64,000 bases of DNA from Sulfurivermis fontis (GCF_004001245.1 NZ_AP018724.1:2906501-2970500); one strand, 5' to 3'. Counted from the stretch's first letter, positions 41,895 to 49,597 are shown. Translations and numbers: made by a program. Notes: generated from the letters alone by a model not told the origin.

Positions 41895-42239
41895 TCACTC
41901 CTTTCCGGCAAGCTGCTTGACCGCCTTGATCAGCGGGTTGTGTTCGGGGGAAGCGCGGTGCGCGGCATGCGCATCCGGATGGATCGCCGAGCCGATCTCG
42001 GGGCTCTGGGCACGGGCCGCGAGCAGCGCGCGGCGGACATCGGTTTCCGAGAGGCCTGCGGCCAGGAACTCGGCGGTACGCTCCGGGCAGCCGCCGAGCT
42101 GGCACAGCTCGGCGATGGCCACGGCCTCGCGCCGGTCCGCCACGGTGGTGGCGGGCGTCTCGGGCGCGGGCGCCGCGGAGGCAGCAGCGGCGACGAGCGT
42201 CGTCTCGGGGGCTTCGGGGGTCGGATCGGGGGATTGCAT
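41895..42239 (-). CDS. nested scaffold protein (Nu3-like) from internal start
   Basis: 114 aa in frame with the protease, beginning at ATG 42239 with AGGAG 9 bp upstream, an unusually good ribosome binding site in the middle of a gene. The product (PDPTPEAPETTLVAAAASAA, then helices to IKAVKQLAGKE) is Ala/Pro/Glu-rich and helical, as expected for a scaffold. Lambda makes Nu3 the same way from the end of gene C. Inference from sequence layout only. Confidence 0.65.
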   Translation of the reverse strand: MQSPDPTPEAPETTLVAAAASAAPAPETPATTVADRREAVAIAELCQLGGCPERTAEFLAAGLSETDVRRALLAARAQSPEIGSAIHPDAHAAHRASPEHNPLIKAVKQLAGKE

Positions 42240-43136
42240 CGGGTCGTTCTCCTGTTTGGCGTAGGCGGAACCGGGACGCGTGCGGGGGGCCGGGTTCCGC
42301 GAACGGCCCTGCGGGTTCAAGAAGGTCGCGAAGACGGCGAGCAGCTGGTCGCGGCTCGCCACGGCGTCGGCGAGCCCGCTGGCTATCGCTTCCTCGCCGA
42401 AGAAGAGCCCGGCCTCGGTGGCGCGCACGGCGTCGGGGTCCAGCCCGCGCATCGCGGCCACGTGCCCGACGAACAGGCCGTAGAGGCGGTCCACCTCCGC
42501 CTGGAGGCGCACCAAAGCCTCGTGGTCGAGCGGCTCGTGGGGCGAAAAGTCGTTCTTGTGCCGGCCGGCGGTGATCGCCGTGTAGCGATAGCCCTGCTGG
42601 GCGTCGCGGACCGACTGGTCGACGTGCATGGCGATGACCCCGACCGAGCCCACACCGCCGGTGCGCGTGACGGCGAGATGCGAGGCGGCGCAGGCGATGG
42701 CGTAGGCGGCCGAAAAGGCGGAGTCGGCGGCGATCGCCCAGACCGGTTTCACGGCGTCGGCCGCACGAATGCGCTCGGCGAGCTCGAACACGCCGCCCGC
42801 CTCGCCGCCGGGGGAGTCCACGTCGAGCAGAATGCCGAACACGGCAGGGTCGGCGAGCGCAGCATCCAGACGGGTGCCGATCTCGCCGTAGCTCATGAGG
42901 CCGGAGGCGGCCTCCAGCCCCAGGGTGCGGCGCACCAGCGTGCCGTGGATCGGAATCACGGCGATGCCGGGCGGTGCCGCCACCTCCGGGCTCGCGGGCA
43001 TCACCGCCGGTACGGCGGCTTCAACGTCGGGCAGACCGATGCGGGGACCGAGCACGGAGAGGATCACGTCCAGCTTCGAACGCGCGATGAGAAGTGGCGT
43101 CCCGTAGAGACGGGACGCCAGGTGTACGAGCTGCAT
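41895..43136 (-). CDS. head maturation protease, S49/ClpP-like (gpC-like)
   Basis: 413 aa from the ATG at 43136. The protease part (residues about 50-260) has IAVIPIHGTLVRR, the oxyanion region LDVDSPGGEAGGVFELAERI, and the nucleophile context IAADSAFSAAYAIACAA, with TRTGGVGSVGVIA following. A basic linker (about 275-300) leads to an Ala/Pro/Glu-rich C-terminal segment that can also be translated alone from an internal start as scaffold. The portal stop lies 1 bp before this start, so coupling is likely. The cut-site arrangement is as in lambda C/Nu3. Confidence 0.92.
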   Translation of the reverse strand: MQLVHLASRLYGTPLLIARSKLDVILSVLGPRIGLPDVEAAVPAVMPASPEVAAPPGIAVIPIHGTLVRRTLGLEAASGLMSYGEIGTRLDAALADPAVFGILLDVDSPGGEAGGVFELAERIRAADAVKPVWAIAADSAFSAAYAIACAASHLAVTRTGGVGSVGVIAMHVDQSVRDAQQGYRYTAITAGRHKNDFSPHEPLDHEALVRLQAEVDRLYGLFVGHVAAMRGLDPDAVRATEAGLFFGEEAIASGLADAVASRDQLLAVFATFLNPQGRSRNPAPRTRPGSAYAKQENDPMQSPDPTPEAPETTLVAAAASAAPAPETPATTVADRREAVAIAELCQLGGCPERTAEFLAAGLSETDVRRALLAARAQSPEIGSAIHPDAHAAHRASPEHNPLIKAVKQLAGKE

Positions 43137-43137
43137 G

Positions 43138-44628
43138 TCAGAGGTCCTGGATGTCTTGCGGCGGCACCGGGTCGGAGGCCGCCGCGGGTGGGTTGCGGTC
43201 GTGGCGCGGGTCGGAATCGAAGACGAGGCCGAGCGCATCGGCGCGGGCGTTGTCGGCGGCGATCTCCCGATCCACGTCCTCGGCGTCGTAGCCGAAGGAG
43301 GACACCGCCTCCGAGCGGGACAAGAGCCCCGCCCGGATCGCGGTGAGCATGGCGTTGAACTCCTTCTGCGGATCGACCCACTGCCAGCCCTGGGGAATCC
43401 ACTTGCAGGCGAGCCAGGCGCGGCGCCGCGCGGCATCCCGGGCGAAGCCGGGTAGCTCGAGCCGTCCCTCCAGCACCGCCTGCGCCATCCACGCACGCCA
43501 CACCGGGCGGCAGAGCTGGTGGACGATGACGCCGTGCTGGATCGCCTCGCAGCGGCGGCGAAACTCCAGCAGCCCCGCGCGGATGGAGGAGTAGTTCACC
43601 TGGGTGAGATCTCCCGTGAGCTGCTCGTAGGTCACGCCCATGGCCGCGGCCACGGCGCGAAACTGCTGGCGCATGAACTCGGCGTAGGAGCCGCCCACGT
43701 CGGCCGGTTGCGAGAACTTCACGTCCTCGCCCGGTTCGAGGATCTGCAGGGTGCCCGGCTCCAGCCCCGCCAGCGCCACGCCCGAGGCATCGGCCGGCCC
43801 TTCGCCCATCAGGGCATCCTCCGGCTGGTCGCGGGTGACGAAGCCGGCGAACATGGCGGCGGTCTTCTTGCGCACCAGTTCCGCGTCGTCGTACTGATCC
43901 AGCTCGTTGAGCTTCACCAAGGCCCGCGCGAGCCAGGGCTCGCCGCGGATCTGCCCGGGACGCAAGGGCCGGAACAGATGCACGATCTCGGCGGCGGGCA
44001 CGCGCACGGTCTCCATGCCGCTGCCACCGGACATGGGCGCGAGCAGTCCGTCCTCCGGGTGCGAGCGGTACAGGTGGTAGGCCACACGCCGCCCGAGCCG
44101 GTCGAACTCGATGCCGGCGCGGATCACGTTGCCGTTGTCGGCCAGCCGGTTGAGCGTCACGGGCAGGTGCTCGGGCTCCAGCACCTGGATCTGGAGTGCC
44201 ACCGCCAGCCCGTCGTCCGGCCGCCGGTAGCGCAGCCGCACCAGTGCCTCGCCGCCTTCGAGCATGGCGCGGCAGGCCAGGGCCTGCAGACCGTAGAAGT
44301 CGGTGAGCCCCTGGGCATCGGCCTCCTCGGTCCAGTCGCGCCAGAGCGCCTGGATCGTCTCGCGCAGGCCCGGGTCCTCGATCAGCGACTGCGGCTTGAT
44401 ACCGGTACCGATGGCGTTGGCCACGAAGGCCTCGATGCCGGCGGCCGCCCAGGCGTTGCGGCGCACCAGGTCACGGCTCTTGGCGCGCAGCTCCGTCTGA
44501 GTCGTGAGCAGCGCGGCCACCGCGCCGGGGTTGCCCGGCATCCAGGCGAGCGCGCGTCGCCCGGCGCCCACGCCGTCGTAGGTGGGGGTCGCGCCGAAGG
44601 CGAGCTTGAGGCGGCTCCAGAAGCCCAT
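43138..44628 (-). CDS. portal protein (lambda gpB family)
   Basis: 496 aa; ATG at 44628, with a GTG at 44631 one codon earlier also usable. The N-terminus FWSRLKLAFGATPTYDGVGA, ARSRDLVRRN-like AKSRDLVRRNAWAAAGIEAF, and ANAIGTGIKPQS, then GIEFDRLGRRVAYHLYRSHP and GLLEFRRRCEAIQHGVIVHQ, are characteristic of lambda-type portals. It forms the dodecameric DNA gate and start point of head assembly. Its start abuts a copy of the compound hairpin element. Confidence 0.93.
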   Translation of the reverse strand: MGFWSRLKLAFGATPTYDGVGAGRRALAWMPGNPGAVAALLTTQTELRAKSRDLVRRNAWAAAGIEAFVANAIGTGIKPQSLIEDPGLRETIQALWRDWTEEADAQGLTDFYGLQALACRAMLEGGEALVRLRYRRPDDGLAVALQIQVLEPEHLPVTLNRLADNGNVIRAGIEFDRLGRRVAYHLYRSHPEDGLLAPMSGGSGMETVRVPAAEIVHLFRPLRPGQIRGEPWLARALVKLNELDQYDDAELVRKKTAAMFAGFVTRDQPEDALMGEGPADASGVALAGLEPGTLQILEPGEDVKFSQPADVGGSYAEFMRQQFRAVAAAMGVTYEQLTGDLTQVNYSSIRAGLLEFRRRCEAIQHGVIVHQLCRPVWRAWMAQAVLEGRLELPGFARDAARRRAWLACKWIPQGWQWVDPQKEFNAMLTAIRAGLLSRSEAVSSFGYDAEDVDREIAADNARADALGLVFDSDPRHDRNPPAAASDPVPPQDIQDL

Positions 44629-44703
44629 CACAAAACCTCCGGGAGAGGTTTTGGACGCGCGCCAGCGCGCCCGTCAGGGGGCAAAACAGGGATGTTTTGC
44701 ATC
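44629..44703 (+). repeat. compound hairpin element, copy 1
   Basis: On the plus strand: AAAACCTC-CGGGA-GAGGTTTT, then GGAC, then GCGCGC-CA-GCGCGC, then GCAAAACA-GGGA-TGTTTTGC. It fills the whole gap between the gpW-like stop and the portal start; both edges read TGATG on the coding strand. It matches the 47-kb copy in the middle stem but has different outer stems. Confidence 0.85.
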
Positions 44704-44908
44704 ACAGCCCCTTGCCCGTGGTCACCCGGATCTGGCGCAGCTTGGGTCGCCCCGCCTCGCGGGCGAGCGCCGCGTCCACCTCGCGCAGGGCCGCGCGCAG
44801 CTCATCCACCGAGCGGTACTCCACCGTCTTGTCGCCGAAGGTGACGCGCCGCTCGCCACGCGCCAATGCCCGCTCCAGCGCCTCGCGATCGGCCGCCGTG
44901 TAGGCCAT
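44702..44908 (-). CDS. gpW-like head-tail joining protein
   Basis: 68 aa. MAYTAADREALERALARGER, then VTFGDKTVEYRSVDELRAAL and the final RQIRVTTGKGL match the gpW family (two helices and a hairpin), which seals packaged heads. It lies between the conserved head gene and the portal gene as in lambda-like phages. The stop (TGA) directly abuts the hairpin element. Confidence 0.92.
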   Translation of the reverse strand: MAYTAADREALERALARGERRVTFGDKTVEYRSVDELRAALREVDAALAREAGRPKLRQIRVTTGKGL

Positions 44909-44910
44909 GG

Positions 44911-45384
44911 TCAGACGCCCGCCAATGCGGCCAACTCGAGGACCAGCTCGGTCTGGGCCGTGTTGCCGTTCTTGAAGGCGATGCGCACGAAGCGACCGAT
45001 GGGCCGGCCCTGGACGGTGAAGTAATCGCTGCCGCCGTTGGGTTCGTACCAGGCGACATTCGCATCCGGATGGATGCCCGCCGCGGGCAACCAACGCACG
45101 CCGTCGATCGAGCTCTGGATCTCCATGGCTTCGTTGCGCGAGGCGGCCCCCGCCTTGCGGGCGACGACCAGCGTGTAGGGATGCCCGACGCCGAGGTCGA
45201 CCGGGTCGGTGGTCACGGAGGCTGCACGTGCCAGCGCGCCGATCGTGAAGACCTCGACTCGGGAGGCGGCCACCGCGCCGACTCCGTCGGCGGCGAGCAG
45301 TCGCCCGAACGCGTCGCAGGCGATCGGCCGTCGCTCGTCGAGACCGGTCTCCGGGTTGTGAAAAATGCCTTCGATCACGCTCAT
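44911..45384 (-). CDS. conserved phage head-region protein
   Basis: 157 aa from the ATG at 45384. It is a beta-sandwich-like sequence: VEVFTIGALARAASVTTDPV, then HPYTLVVARKAGAASRNEAM, EIQSSIDGVRWLPA, NPNGG-like YEPNGGSDYFTVQGRPIGRF, and VRIAFKNGNTAQTELVLELA. It resembles a discoidin/jelly-roll fold that could decorate the capsid or tail. It lies between TerL and gpW. Function unproven. Confidence 0.7.
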   Translation of the reverse strand: MSVIEGIFHNPETGLDERRPIACDAFGRLLAADGVGAVAASRVEVFTIGALARAASVTTDPVDLGVGHPYTLVVARKAGAASRNEAMEIQSSIDGVRWLPAAGIHPDANVAWYEPNGGSDYFTVQGRPIGRFVRIAFKNGNTAQTELVLELAALAGV

Positions 45385-45386
45385 GT

Positions 45387-47351
45387 TCAGCTCATCCAGC
45401 GACTCTTGACGACGGACCGGCGCCGGACGCGTCGGCCCGAAACGACGACGCCCCCGGAGTCGGGGGCGTCTTCTGCGGTTACGGTGTGTTCGTCCTGCTC
45501 GGGCGGTGCGGCGATGCCCAGTTGTCTTTCCAGCTCGCGCCAGTGGCGCTCCTCGAAGCGATCGAGACCGCTCGCCGCGGCGGCGGCGCGGGCGTACACG
45601 TAGCAGTCCAGCGCCTCGTTGCGCTCGCGCAGCTTCTGCCACTCCCGCACCGGAAAGCCGTTGCGGTCACGGCGGGTGATCAGCTGCTCGGCGCAGAGCT
45701 GCTGGATGTACTCGGCGTCGACCTTGGGCAAATGGACGAAGCCCGCCGGGTAGATCGGCGTGGTGCCGTCGTCGGCCACATCCGCGCTCTTGCGCAGGTT
45801 GTTGTAGAACTCGAGCTTGGCGAGCCCCACCGCCACCGAGTACACCTTGATGCCCCGGCGCAGCTTCTTGCCGCCCTGCGAGACATCGACGGCGGTGGGC
45901 GTGCCGATCAGGGCCGCGCCGCGCGGCACCCCCTTGATCGCCATCAGTCGACTGTCCCGGCAGGCGCGCACGAAGGCGTAGGCCTCCTGGGTGGCGAAGC
46001 CGGTGTCGAGCGCGAAGCGCGCCAGCGGAACCTGGTTGCCGGATTCGTGCGTCCAGGTCTCGTCGATCAGCTCGGACAGCCGCTTCCACACCGCATCCCG
46101 CGCGGTGTCGCCCATCAGCACGCGGTGCTCGACGAGCCAGGACGCCTTGCCGCGCCCGAAGGCCCAGATCGAGGTCTCGATGCGATCCTTCTGCACGTCG
46201 GCACCGCCCACCAGCAGCAGGCCGCCCATGGGGACCGTGCCGATGCGGTAGTCCTCCCGCCGCTCGATCAGGCGCTGCCAGTCGGGCGCTTCGCCTTCCT
46301 CGACCCAAGTCTCGCCGAGCTCGGTGTTCTTGAAGGTCTTGATCGCGGCGGCCGAGCCGGACTCCTTCCTGACCGCACTCTCCCACGCGCTCGCGATGTC
46401 GCGCCACGAACGCCAGCCCACCGGGCTGTAGAGCGACGAGAGATGGAAGCCCGCCGTCTTGACGCCGTTCTCCGGCGCCATCGCGCGCCACTCGCCGTGC
46501 TCCAGCATCCAGGTCTTGTGATGCTCGGCGATGGGCGTATCGCAGGACTCGCACACATAGGCCGCCGTCTCCGGCCGGCCCCTCTCCCAACGCAGCTGCT
46601 CGAAGCGCAGCCACTGGCGGTGGGAGCAGTGCGGGCACGGCACGAAGTAGCGGCGCTGGTCGGATGCCTCGTACTCGCGCTCGACGGCGCTCGCCCCGGC
46701 GATGGTCGGCGTCGAGACGATGAAGATCTTGCGCCGCGCGAAGGTGCGCGTGCGCGCCTCGGCGAGCGAGATCGCATCGCCTTCGCCCTCGACGTCGAGC
46801 GGGTAGCCGTCCACTTCGTCGAGGAAGAGATACCGCACCGGCATCGAGCGCAGGCCCACGGCGCTATTCGCGCCGGTCATCACCAGCACGCCGCCGCGGA
46901 ACTCCTTGGCGAGGATGGTGTTGCCCGAGTCGCGCGAGCGTGCCGGGGCGATCAGCTCGGAGAGCACCGGCGACTCTTCGATCAGCGGGTCGATGCGCTG
47001 CTTGGAGTTGCGCTTGGCCATCTCCACGGTGGGCCAGACCGCCATCATCGGCCCAGGCGCGTGGTGGATGACGTAGCCGATCCAGTTCGAGCCGGTTTCC
47101 GTGGCGCCCACCTGTGCGCCTTTCATGAACACCACGCGCTCGACCGGCGAGGTCGGCGACAGGCAGTCCATGATCGCCTTGAGATACGGCGTGCGGCTGG
47201 TGCGCCAGCGGCCCGGCTCGGCCGAGGACTTGCTGGAGAGCATCCGGTGCCGGTCGGCCCACTCGGAGACGGAGAGCAGCGGATCGGGCGTCAGTCCTTC
47301 GCGCCAGGCGCGCTCGATGGCGTCGAAGCCCTCGTAGACGAAGTCGTCCAT
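45387..47351 (-). CDS. terL: terminase large subunit (gpA family)
   Basis: 654 aa; ATG at 47351, GTG at 47354 also possible. The N-terminus has WADRHRMLSSKSSAEPGRWR, and the Walker A-like MKGAQVGATETGSN lies near 75. RYLFLDEVDGYPLDVEGEGD (Walker B) follows near 170, and a zinc-ribbon-like CPHCSHRQW and CESCDTP appear near 240-270. The nuclease domain (GADVQKDRIETSIWAFGRG) is in the C-terminal half. It is the packaging motor that cuts and pumps DNA. Hairpin element copy 2 sits immediately upstream. Confidence 0.95.
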   Translation of the reverse strand: MDDFVYEGFDAIERAWREGLTPDPLLSVSEWADRHRMLSSKSSAEPGRWRTSRTPYLKAIMDCLSPTSPVERVVFMKGAQVGATETGSNWIGYVIHHAPGPMMAVWPTVEMAKRNSKQRIDPLIEESPVLSELIAPARSRDSGNTILAKEFRGGVLVMTGANSAVGLRSMPVRYLFLDEVDGYPLDVEGEGDAISLAEARTRTFARRKIFIVSTPTIAGASAVEREYEASDQRRYFVPCPHCSHRQWLRFEQLRWERGRPETAAYVCESCDTPIAEHHKTWMLEHGEWRAMAPENGVKTAGFHLSSLYSPVGWRSWRDIASAWESAVRKESGSAAAIKTFKNTELGETWVEEGEAPDWQRLIERREDYRIGTVPMGGLLLVGGADVQKDRIETSIWAFGRGKASWLVEHRVLMGDTARDAVWKRLSELIDETWTHESGNQVPLARFALDTGFATQEAYAFVRACRDSRLMAIKGVPRGAALIGTPTAVDVSQGGKKLRRGIKVYSVAVGLAKLEFYNNLRKSADVADDGTTPIYPAGFVHLPKVDAEYIQQLCAEQLITRRDRNGFPVREWQKLRERNEALDCYVYARAAAAASGLDRFEERHWRELERQLGIAAPPEQDEHTVTAEDAPDSGGVVVSGRRVRRRSVVKSRWMS

Positions 47352-47424
47352 CACAAATTCGTCGGGAACGAATTTGGACGCGCGCCAGCGCGCCCGGCAG
47401 GGTGAAACACAGGGATGTGTTTCA
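47352..47424 (+). repeat. compound hairpin element, copy 2
   Basis: On the plus strand: AAATTCGT-CGGGA-ACGAATTT, then GGAC, then GCGCGC-CA-GCGCGC, then GAAACACA-GGGA-TGTGTTTC. It fills the gap between the TerS stop and the TerL start, with TGATG at both edges. The third hairpin differs from copy 1 in stem bases but all pairs are kept. Confidence 0.85.
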
Positions 47425-47964
47425 TCAATCGACGCGGACCTTCAGTTCACCGAGCTCGGCGAGGTGCTCGCGCACCGCCGCCTCCAACGCGACGTGCAGC
47501 GTGTGCGCGTCCATGCCGAGCCTGGCCGCCATCTGCGCCGAGATGCGCGCCGGCCAGTTGAGCCAGGCGTCGCGCTCGGTGCGCGCGAGCTTGAACACGT
47601 GGGCGATGGCCTGGTTGCGATCGACCAGCTCGCCCTTGAGGCGGGCGAGGCGCACCTTGTTGGTCTGCGCCTTGACCACCTCGTTGACCGTGCGCGCCTG
47701 CAGCAGCGACGTGCCGCCCGCGGGTAGCCCGGCGGCGAGGTTCGGGGCCGGATCGTCCGACACCCGCACCTTCGCGGCTTTGGCGCCCGTTCCCTCCTTG
47801 GGCGGCTCGGAGTTCCTTGCCCAGTCGCGGTCGGCCTTGTCCGGATCGATCGTGCCGTCCGCCTCGGGCGTGATGCGCCCGGCGCGGATGGCCTTGTGTA
47901 CGGCGGTGTCCGACACCCCACGGTGGCGGGCGTAGGCGCGAATCGACAGTCCCATGGTCTCCAT
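47425..47964 (-). CDS. terS: terminase small subunit (Nu1-like)
   Basis: 179 aa from the ATG at 47964; an ATG at 47955 is an alternative. The N-terminal helix-turn-helix (LSIRAYARHRGVSDTAVHKA) is followed by an acidic/basic linker. The helical oligomerisation region contains ARTVNEVVKAQTNKVRLARL, KGELVDRNQAIAHVFKLART and WLNWPARISAQMAARLG, as in Nu1-like small subunits. It recognises the packaging site and recruits TerL, its downstream neighbour. Confidence 0.9.
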   Translation of the reverse strand: METMGLSIRAYARHRGVSDTAVHKAIRAGRITPEADGTIDPDKADRDWARNSEPPKEGTGAKAAKVRVSDDPAPNLAAGLPAGGTSLLQARTVNEVVKAQTNKVRLARLKGELVDRNQAIAHVFKLARTERDAWLNWPARISAQMAARLGMDAHTLHVALEAAVREHLAELGELKVRVD

Positions 47965-47996
47965 CAAGCATTGGCGCCGTCCCGCTCGGATTCCGC

Positions 47997-48025
47997 TTGG
48001 CTTCGCTCGGGAACAGCGCGTTCAT
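47997..48025 (+). promoter_or_regulatory. 29-bp leader repeat, copy 1
   Basis: TTGGCTT-N8-AACAGCGCGTTCAT, ending 35 bp before the ATG of the DUF6900 gene. It stands in the divergent gap between TerS (leftward) and the first rightward small gene. Confidence 0.7.
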
Positions 48026-48060
48026 GTCATCACCATCAACGACACCCCGAGGAGAAGCAC

Positions 48061-48249
48061 ATGACCGAGCAAGCCGAAAAGGACATCGACCGGCAGCTGC
48101 AGCAGATCGCGCTGGATCACCTGTTCATCGACACCCTGGAAACCCGCAACAGCGACCGGCTGGACTTCCACGAGGTCAGCGTCTGGGCAGTCAAGAGCGC
48201 CTTGATGGCCGCCTACCAGGCGGGCCGGCAGGCCGCGCGGCAGGGCTGA
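48061..48249 (+). CDS. DUF6900-domain small protein
   Basis: 62 aa with AGGAGAAGCAC before the ATG. The core LETRNSDRLDFHEVSVWAVK, then ALMAAYQAGRQAA is the DUF6900 pattern found in phage and plasmid accessory genes. It is acidic and helical, with no membrane segment. It runs opposite to the flanking late and early operons and has its own leader repeat, which is moron-like. Function unknown. Confidence 0.75.
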   Translation: MTEQAEKDIDRQLQQIALDHLFIDTLETRNSDRLDFHEVSVWAVKSALMAAYQAGRQAARQG

Positions 48250-48267
48250 GAAAGCAGCGGAAAGCGC

Positions 48268-48296
48268 TTGGCTTCTCCAGAGAACAGCGCGTTCAT
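48268..48296 (+). promoter_or_regulatory. 29-bp leader repeat, copy 2
   Basis: TTGGCTT-N8-AACAGCGCGTTCAT, ending 34 bp before the ATG of the DUF3489 gene and 19 bp after the previous stop. Confidence 0.7.
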
Positions 48297-48330
48297 GACC
48301 ACACCATCAACCACCACGAAGGAGCATCGA

Positions 48331-48846
48331 ATGAGCACCATCCAACTCACCCCCGCCCAGCACGCCATCCTGGCCTACGCCGTCGAGCACACCGGTGGCA
48401 AGATCGAGTGGTTCCCCGACAACGTGAAAGGCGGCGCCCGCAAGAAGGTGCTGGACGGCCTCTGCAATCGGGCCCTGATCACCACCATTGGTCCCGACTG
48501 GTTTGTCGCCGCCGACGGTTACGAGGCCCTGGGGCGCCCGCGTCCCGCGCCGGCGCCGGTGGAGGCAAACACGGATCTCGAGGCGGAGGTCGCAGCCGCC
48601 GAAGCCACCTGGGCACCGCAGCGCGCCGAGACCAAGCCCCGCACCCGCGAGAACAGCAAGCAGGCCCAAGTCATCGCGATGCTCCGGCGCCCGGAGGGCG
48701 CGACGGTGCGCCAGATCTGCGAACTCACCGGCTGGCAGGCGCACACGGTGCGCGGCACCTTTGCCAACGCCTTCAAGAAGAAGCTGGGGCTGACCATCAC
48801 CTCGGACAAGCCCGAGGGCGGCGAGCGCATCTACCGGATCGCGTGA
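48331..48846 (+). CDS. DUF3489-domain protein
   Basis: 171 aa; GAAGGAG before the ATG at 48331. Two winged-helix-like parts are visible: an N-terminal one (LTPAQHAILAYAVEHTGGKI, ADGYEALG) and the DUF3489 C-terminal one (KQAQVIAMLRRPEGATVRQI, TGWQAHTVRGTFANAFKKKL). They are joined by a Pro/Ala/Glu linker. A DNA-binding regulator is likely, target unknown. It is part of the rightward moron-like cluster. Confidence 0.82.
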   Translation: MSTIQLTPAQHAILAYAVEHTGGKIEWFPDNVKGGARKKVLDGLCNRALITTIGPDWFVAADGYEALGRPRPAPAPVEANTDLEAEVAAAEATWAPQRAETKPRTRENSKQAQVIAMLRRPEGATVRQICELTGWQAHTVRGTFANAFKKKLGLTITSDKPEGGERIYRIA

Positions 48847-48879
48847 TTCGAGCGGAATGGGAAGCCAAGCAGAAAACGC

Positions 48880-48908
48880 TTGGCTTCCCGCGCCGGCAGC
48901 GCGTTCAT
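48880..48908 (+). promoter_or_regulatory. 29-bp leader repeat, copy 3
   Basis: TTGGCTT-N8-GGCAGCGCGTTCAT, two changes in the right block relative to the consensus AACAGCGCGTTCAT. It ends 36 bp before the next ATG. Confidence 0.65.
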
Positions 48909-48944
48909 ACGGGTGTCGCAACCATCCACGCCAAGGAGCACAGC

Positions 48945-49157
48945 ATGAAACCCACCCGCGCCATCCTCACCCACAGCAACTACGACGCCGACGACTACGC
49001 CTACCTCACCGCCAAGGGCTGGAGCGATGACGAAATCCTGGCCCGCTGGAGCGAAGAGGCTGCGCACGGCAACGGACCCTGCCACTGGGAAAGCGCGTCG
49101 GCCCGCGCCAAGCTGGCCGCCGTAACCGGTCGCCAACAGACGACGCGAGATGATTGA
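48945..49157 (+). CDS. small hypothetical phage protein
   Basis: 70 aa; CAAGGAGCACAGC before the ATG at 48945. HSNYDADDYAYLTAKGWSDD is followed by EILARWSEEAAHGNGPCHWE and SARAKLAAVTGRQQ. It is acidic, probably helical, with a conserved-looking WSDDEILARW motif. No membrane segment. It carries its own leader repeat and resembles the other short genes in the cluster in base composition. Function unknown. Confidence 0.65.
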   Translation: MKPTRAILTHSNYDADDYAYLTAKGWSDDEILARWSEEAAHGNGPCHWESASARAKLAAVTGRQQTTRDD

Positions 49158-49165
49158 GATTGAGC

Positions 49166-49194
49166 TTGGCTTCCTGATCGAACAGCGCGTTCAT
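49166..49194 (+). promoter_or_regulatory. 29-bp leader repeat, copy 4
   Basis: TTGGCTT-N8-AACAGCGCGTTCAT, ending 34 bp before the ATG at 49229. In this copy the frame through the repeat contains a TGA, so conservation is not due to a translated leader. Confidence 0.7.
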
Positions 49195-49228
49195 ACGTGT
49201 GTCGCAACGATCAACGAAGGAGACAACG

Positions 49229-49597
49229 ATGACCACAGCCAAAACGATCCCCGCCACCCGCAACGAAGCCTGGGGCTTCTGGGGCACGATGGACGCGCAC
49301 GCGCAAGCCGCCTGGCCCATCGCGATGAACGCCATCTCCGACGCCACGGGACAGCCCTTCGAAGCGGTGCGGGCCTTCCTCGACAGCCGCCACGGACGCC
49401 ACTTCGCGGACGAAGTCCTCAACCGCAAGCATGCGGGCCATGCCCTCCACGACGCGATCCGCGCCGCCACCCGGCAGTGGATGGAATGGACCATCGGACG
49501 CCGCACCAGTAAGGACTACGGTATCCCGCGCGGGCTTCCTTATCTGACCGGGTTCGTGATTCACTGCGAGATCGTCGAGGAGGAAGTCGCCGCCTGA
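49229..49597 (+). CDS. hypothetical phage protein, last of the rightward cluster
   Basis: 122 aa; GAAGGAGACAACG before the ATG. Helical and aromatic: TRNEAWGFWGTMDAHAQAAW, then MNAISDATGQPFEAVRAFLD, then ATRQWMEWTIGRRTSKDYGI. The C-terminal end FVIHCEIVEEEVAA is acidic. The last 37 bp overlap the end of the convergent ParB-methyltransferase gene. Function unknown; anti-defence or regulatory roles are possible but not shown. Confidence 0.68.
   Translation: MTTAKTIPATRNEAWGFWGTMDAHAQAAWPIAMNAISDATGQPFEAVRAFLDSRHGRHFADEVLNRKHAGHALHDAIRAATRQWMEWTIGRRTSKDYGIPRGLPYLTGFVIHCEIVEEEVAA

Noticed and set aside
40546-42264. A 572-codon plus-strand frame opposite capsid, gpD and scaffold genes
   Set aside because: It crosses several well-identified head genes and has no conserved motif; a shadow of codon bias.
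45486-47405. A 639-codon open frame on the plus strand opposite terL
   Set aside because: It is the complement of a clearly recognised terminase gene in very GC-rich DNA, where long antisense frames are expected. Its product is Arg/His/Leu-rich without domains.
47997-48296. Short leader peptides (M-A-x-x-x-N-S-A-F) encoded by the 29-bp repeat
   Set aside because: The frame is shared by several copies, but copy 4 has a stop inside it and two copies change Met to Ile; DNA-level conservation explains the pattern better.
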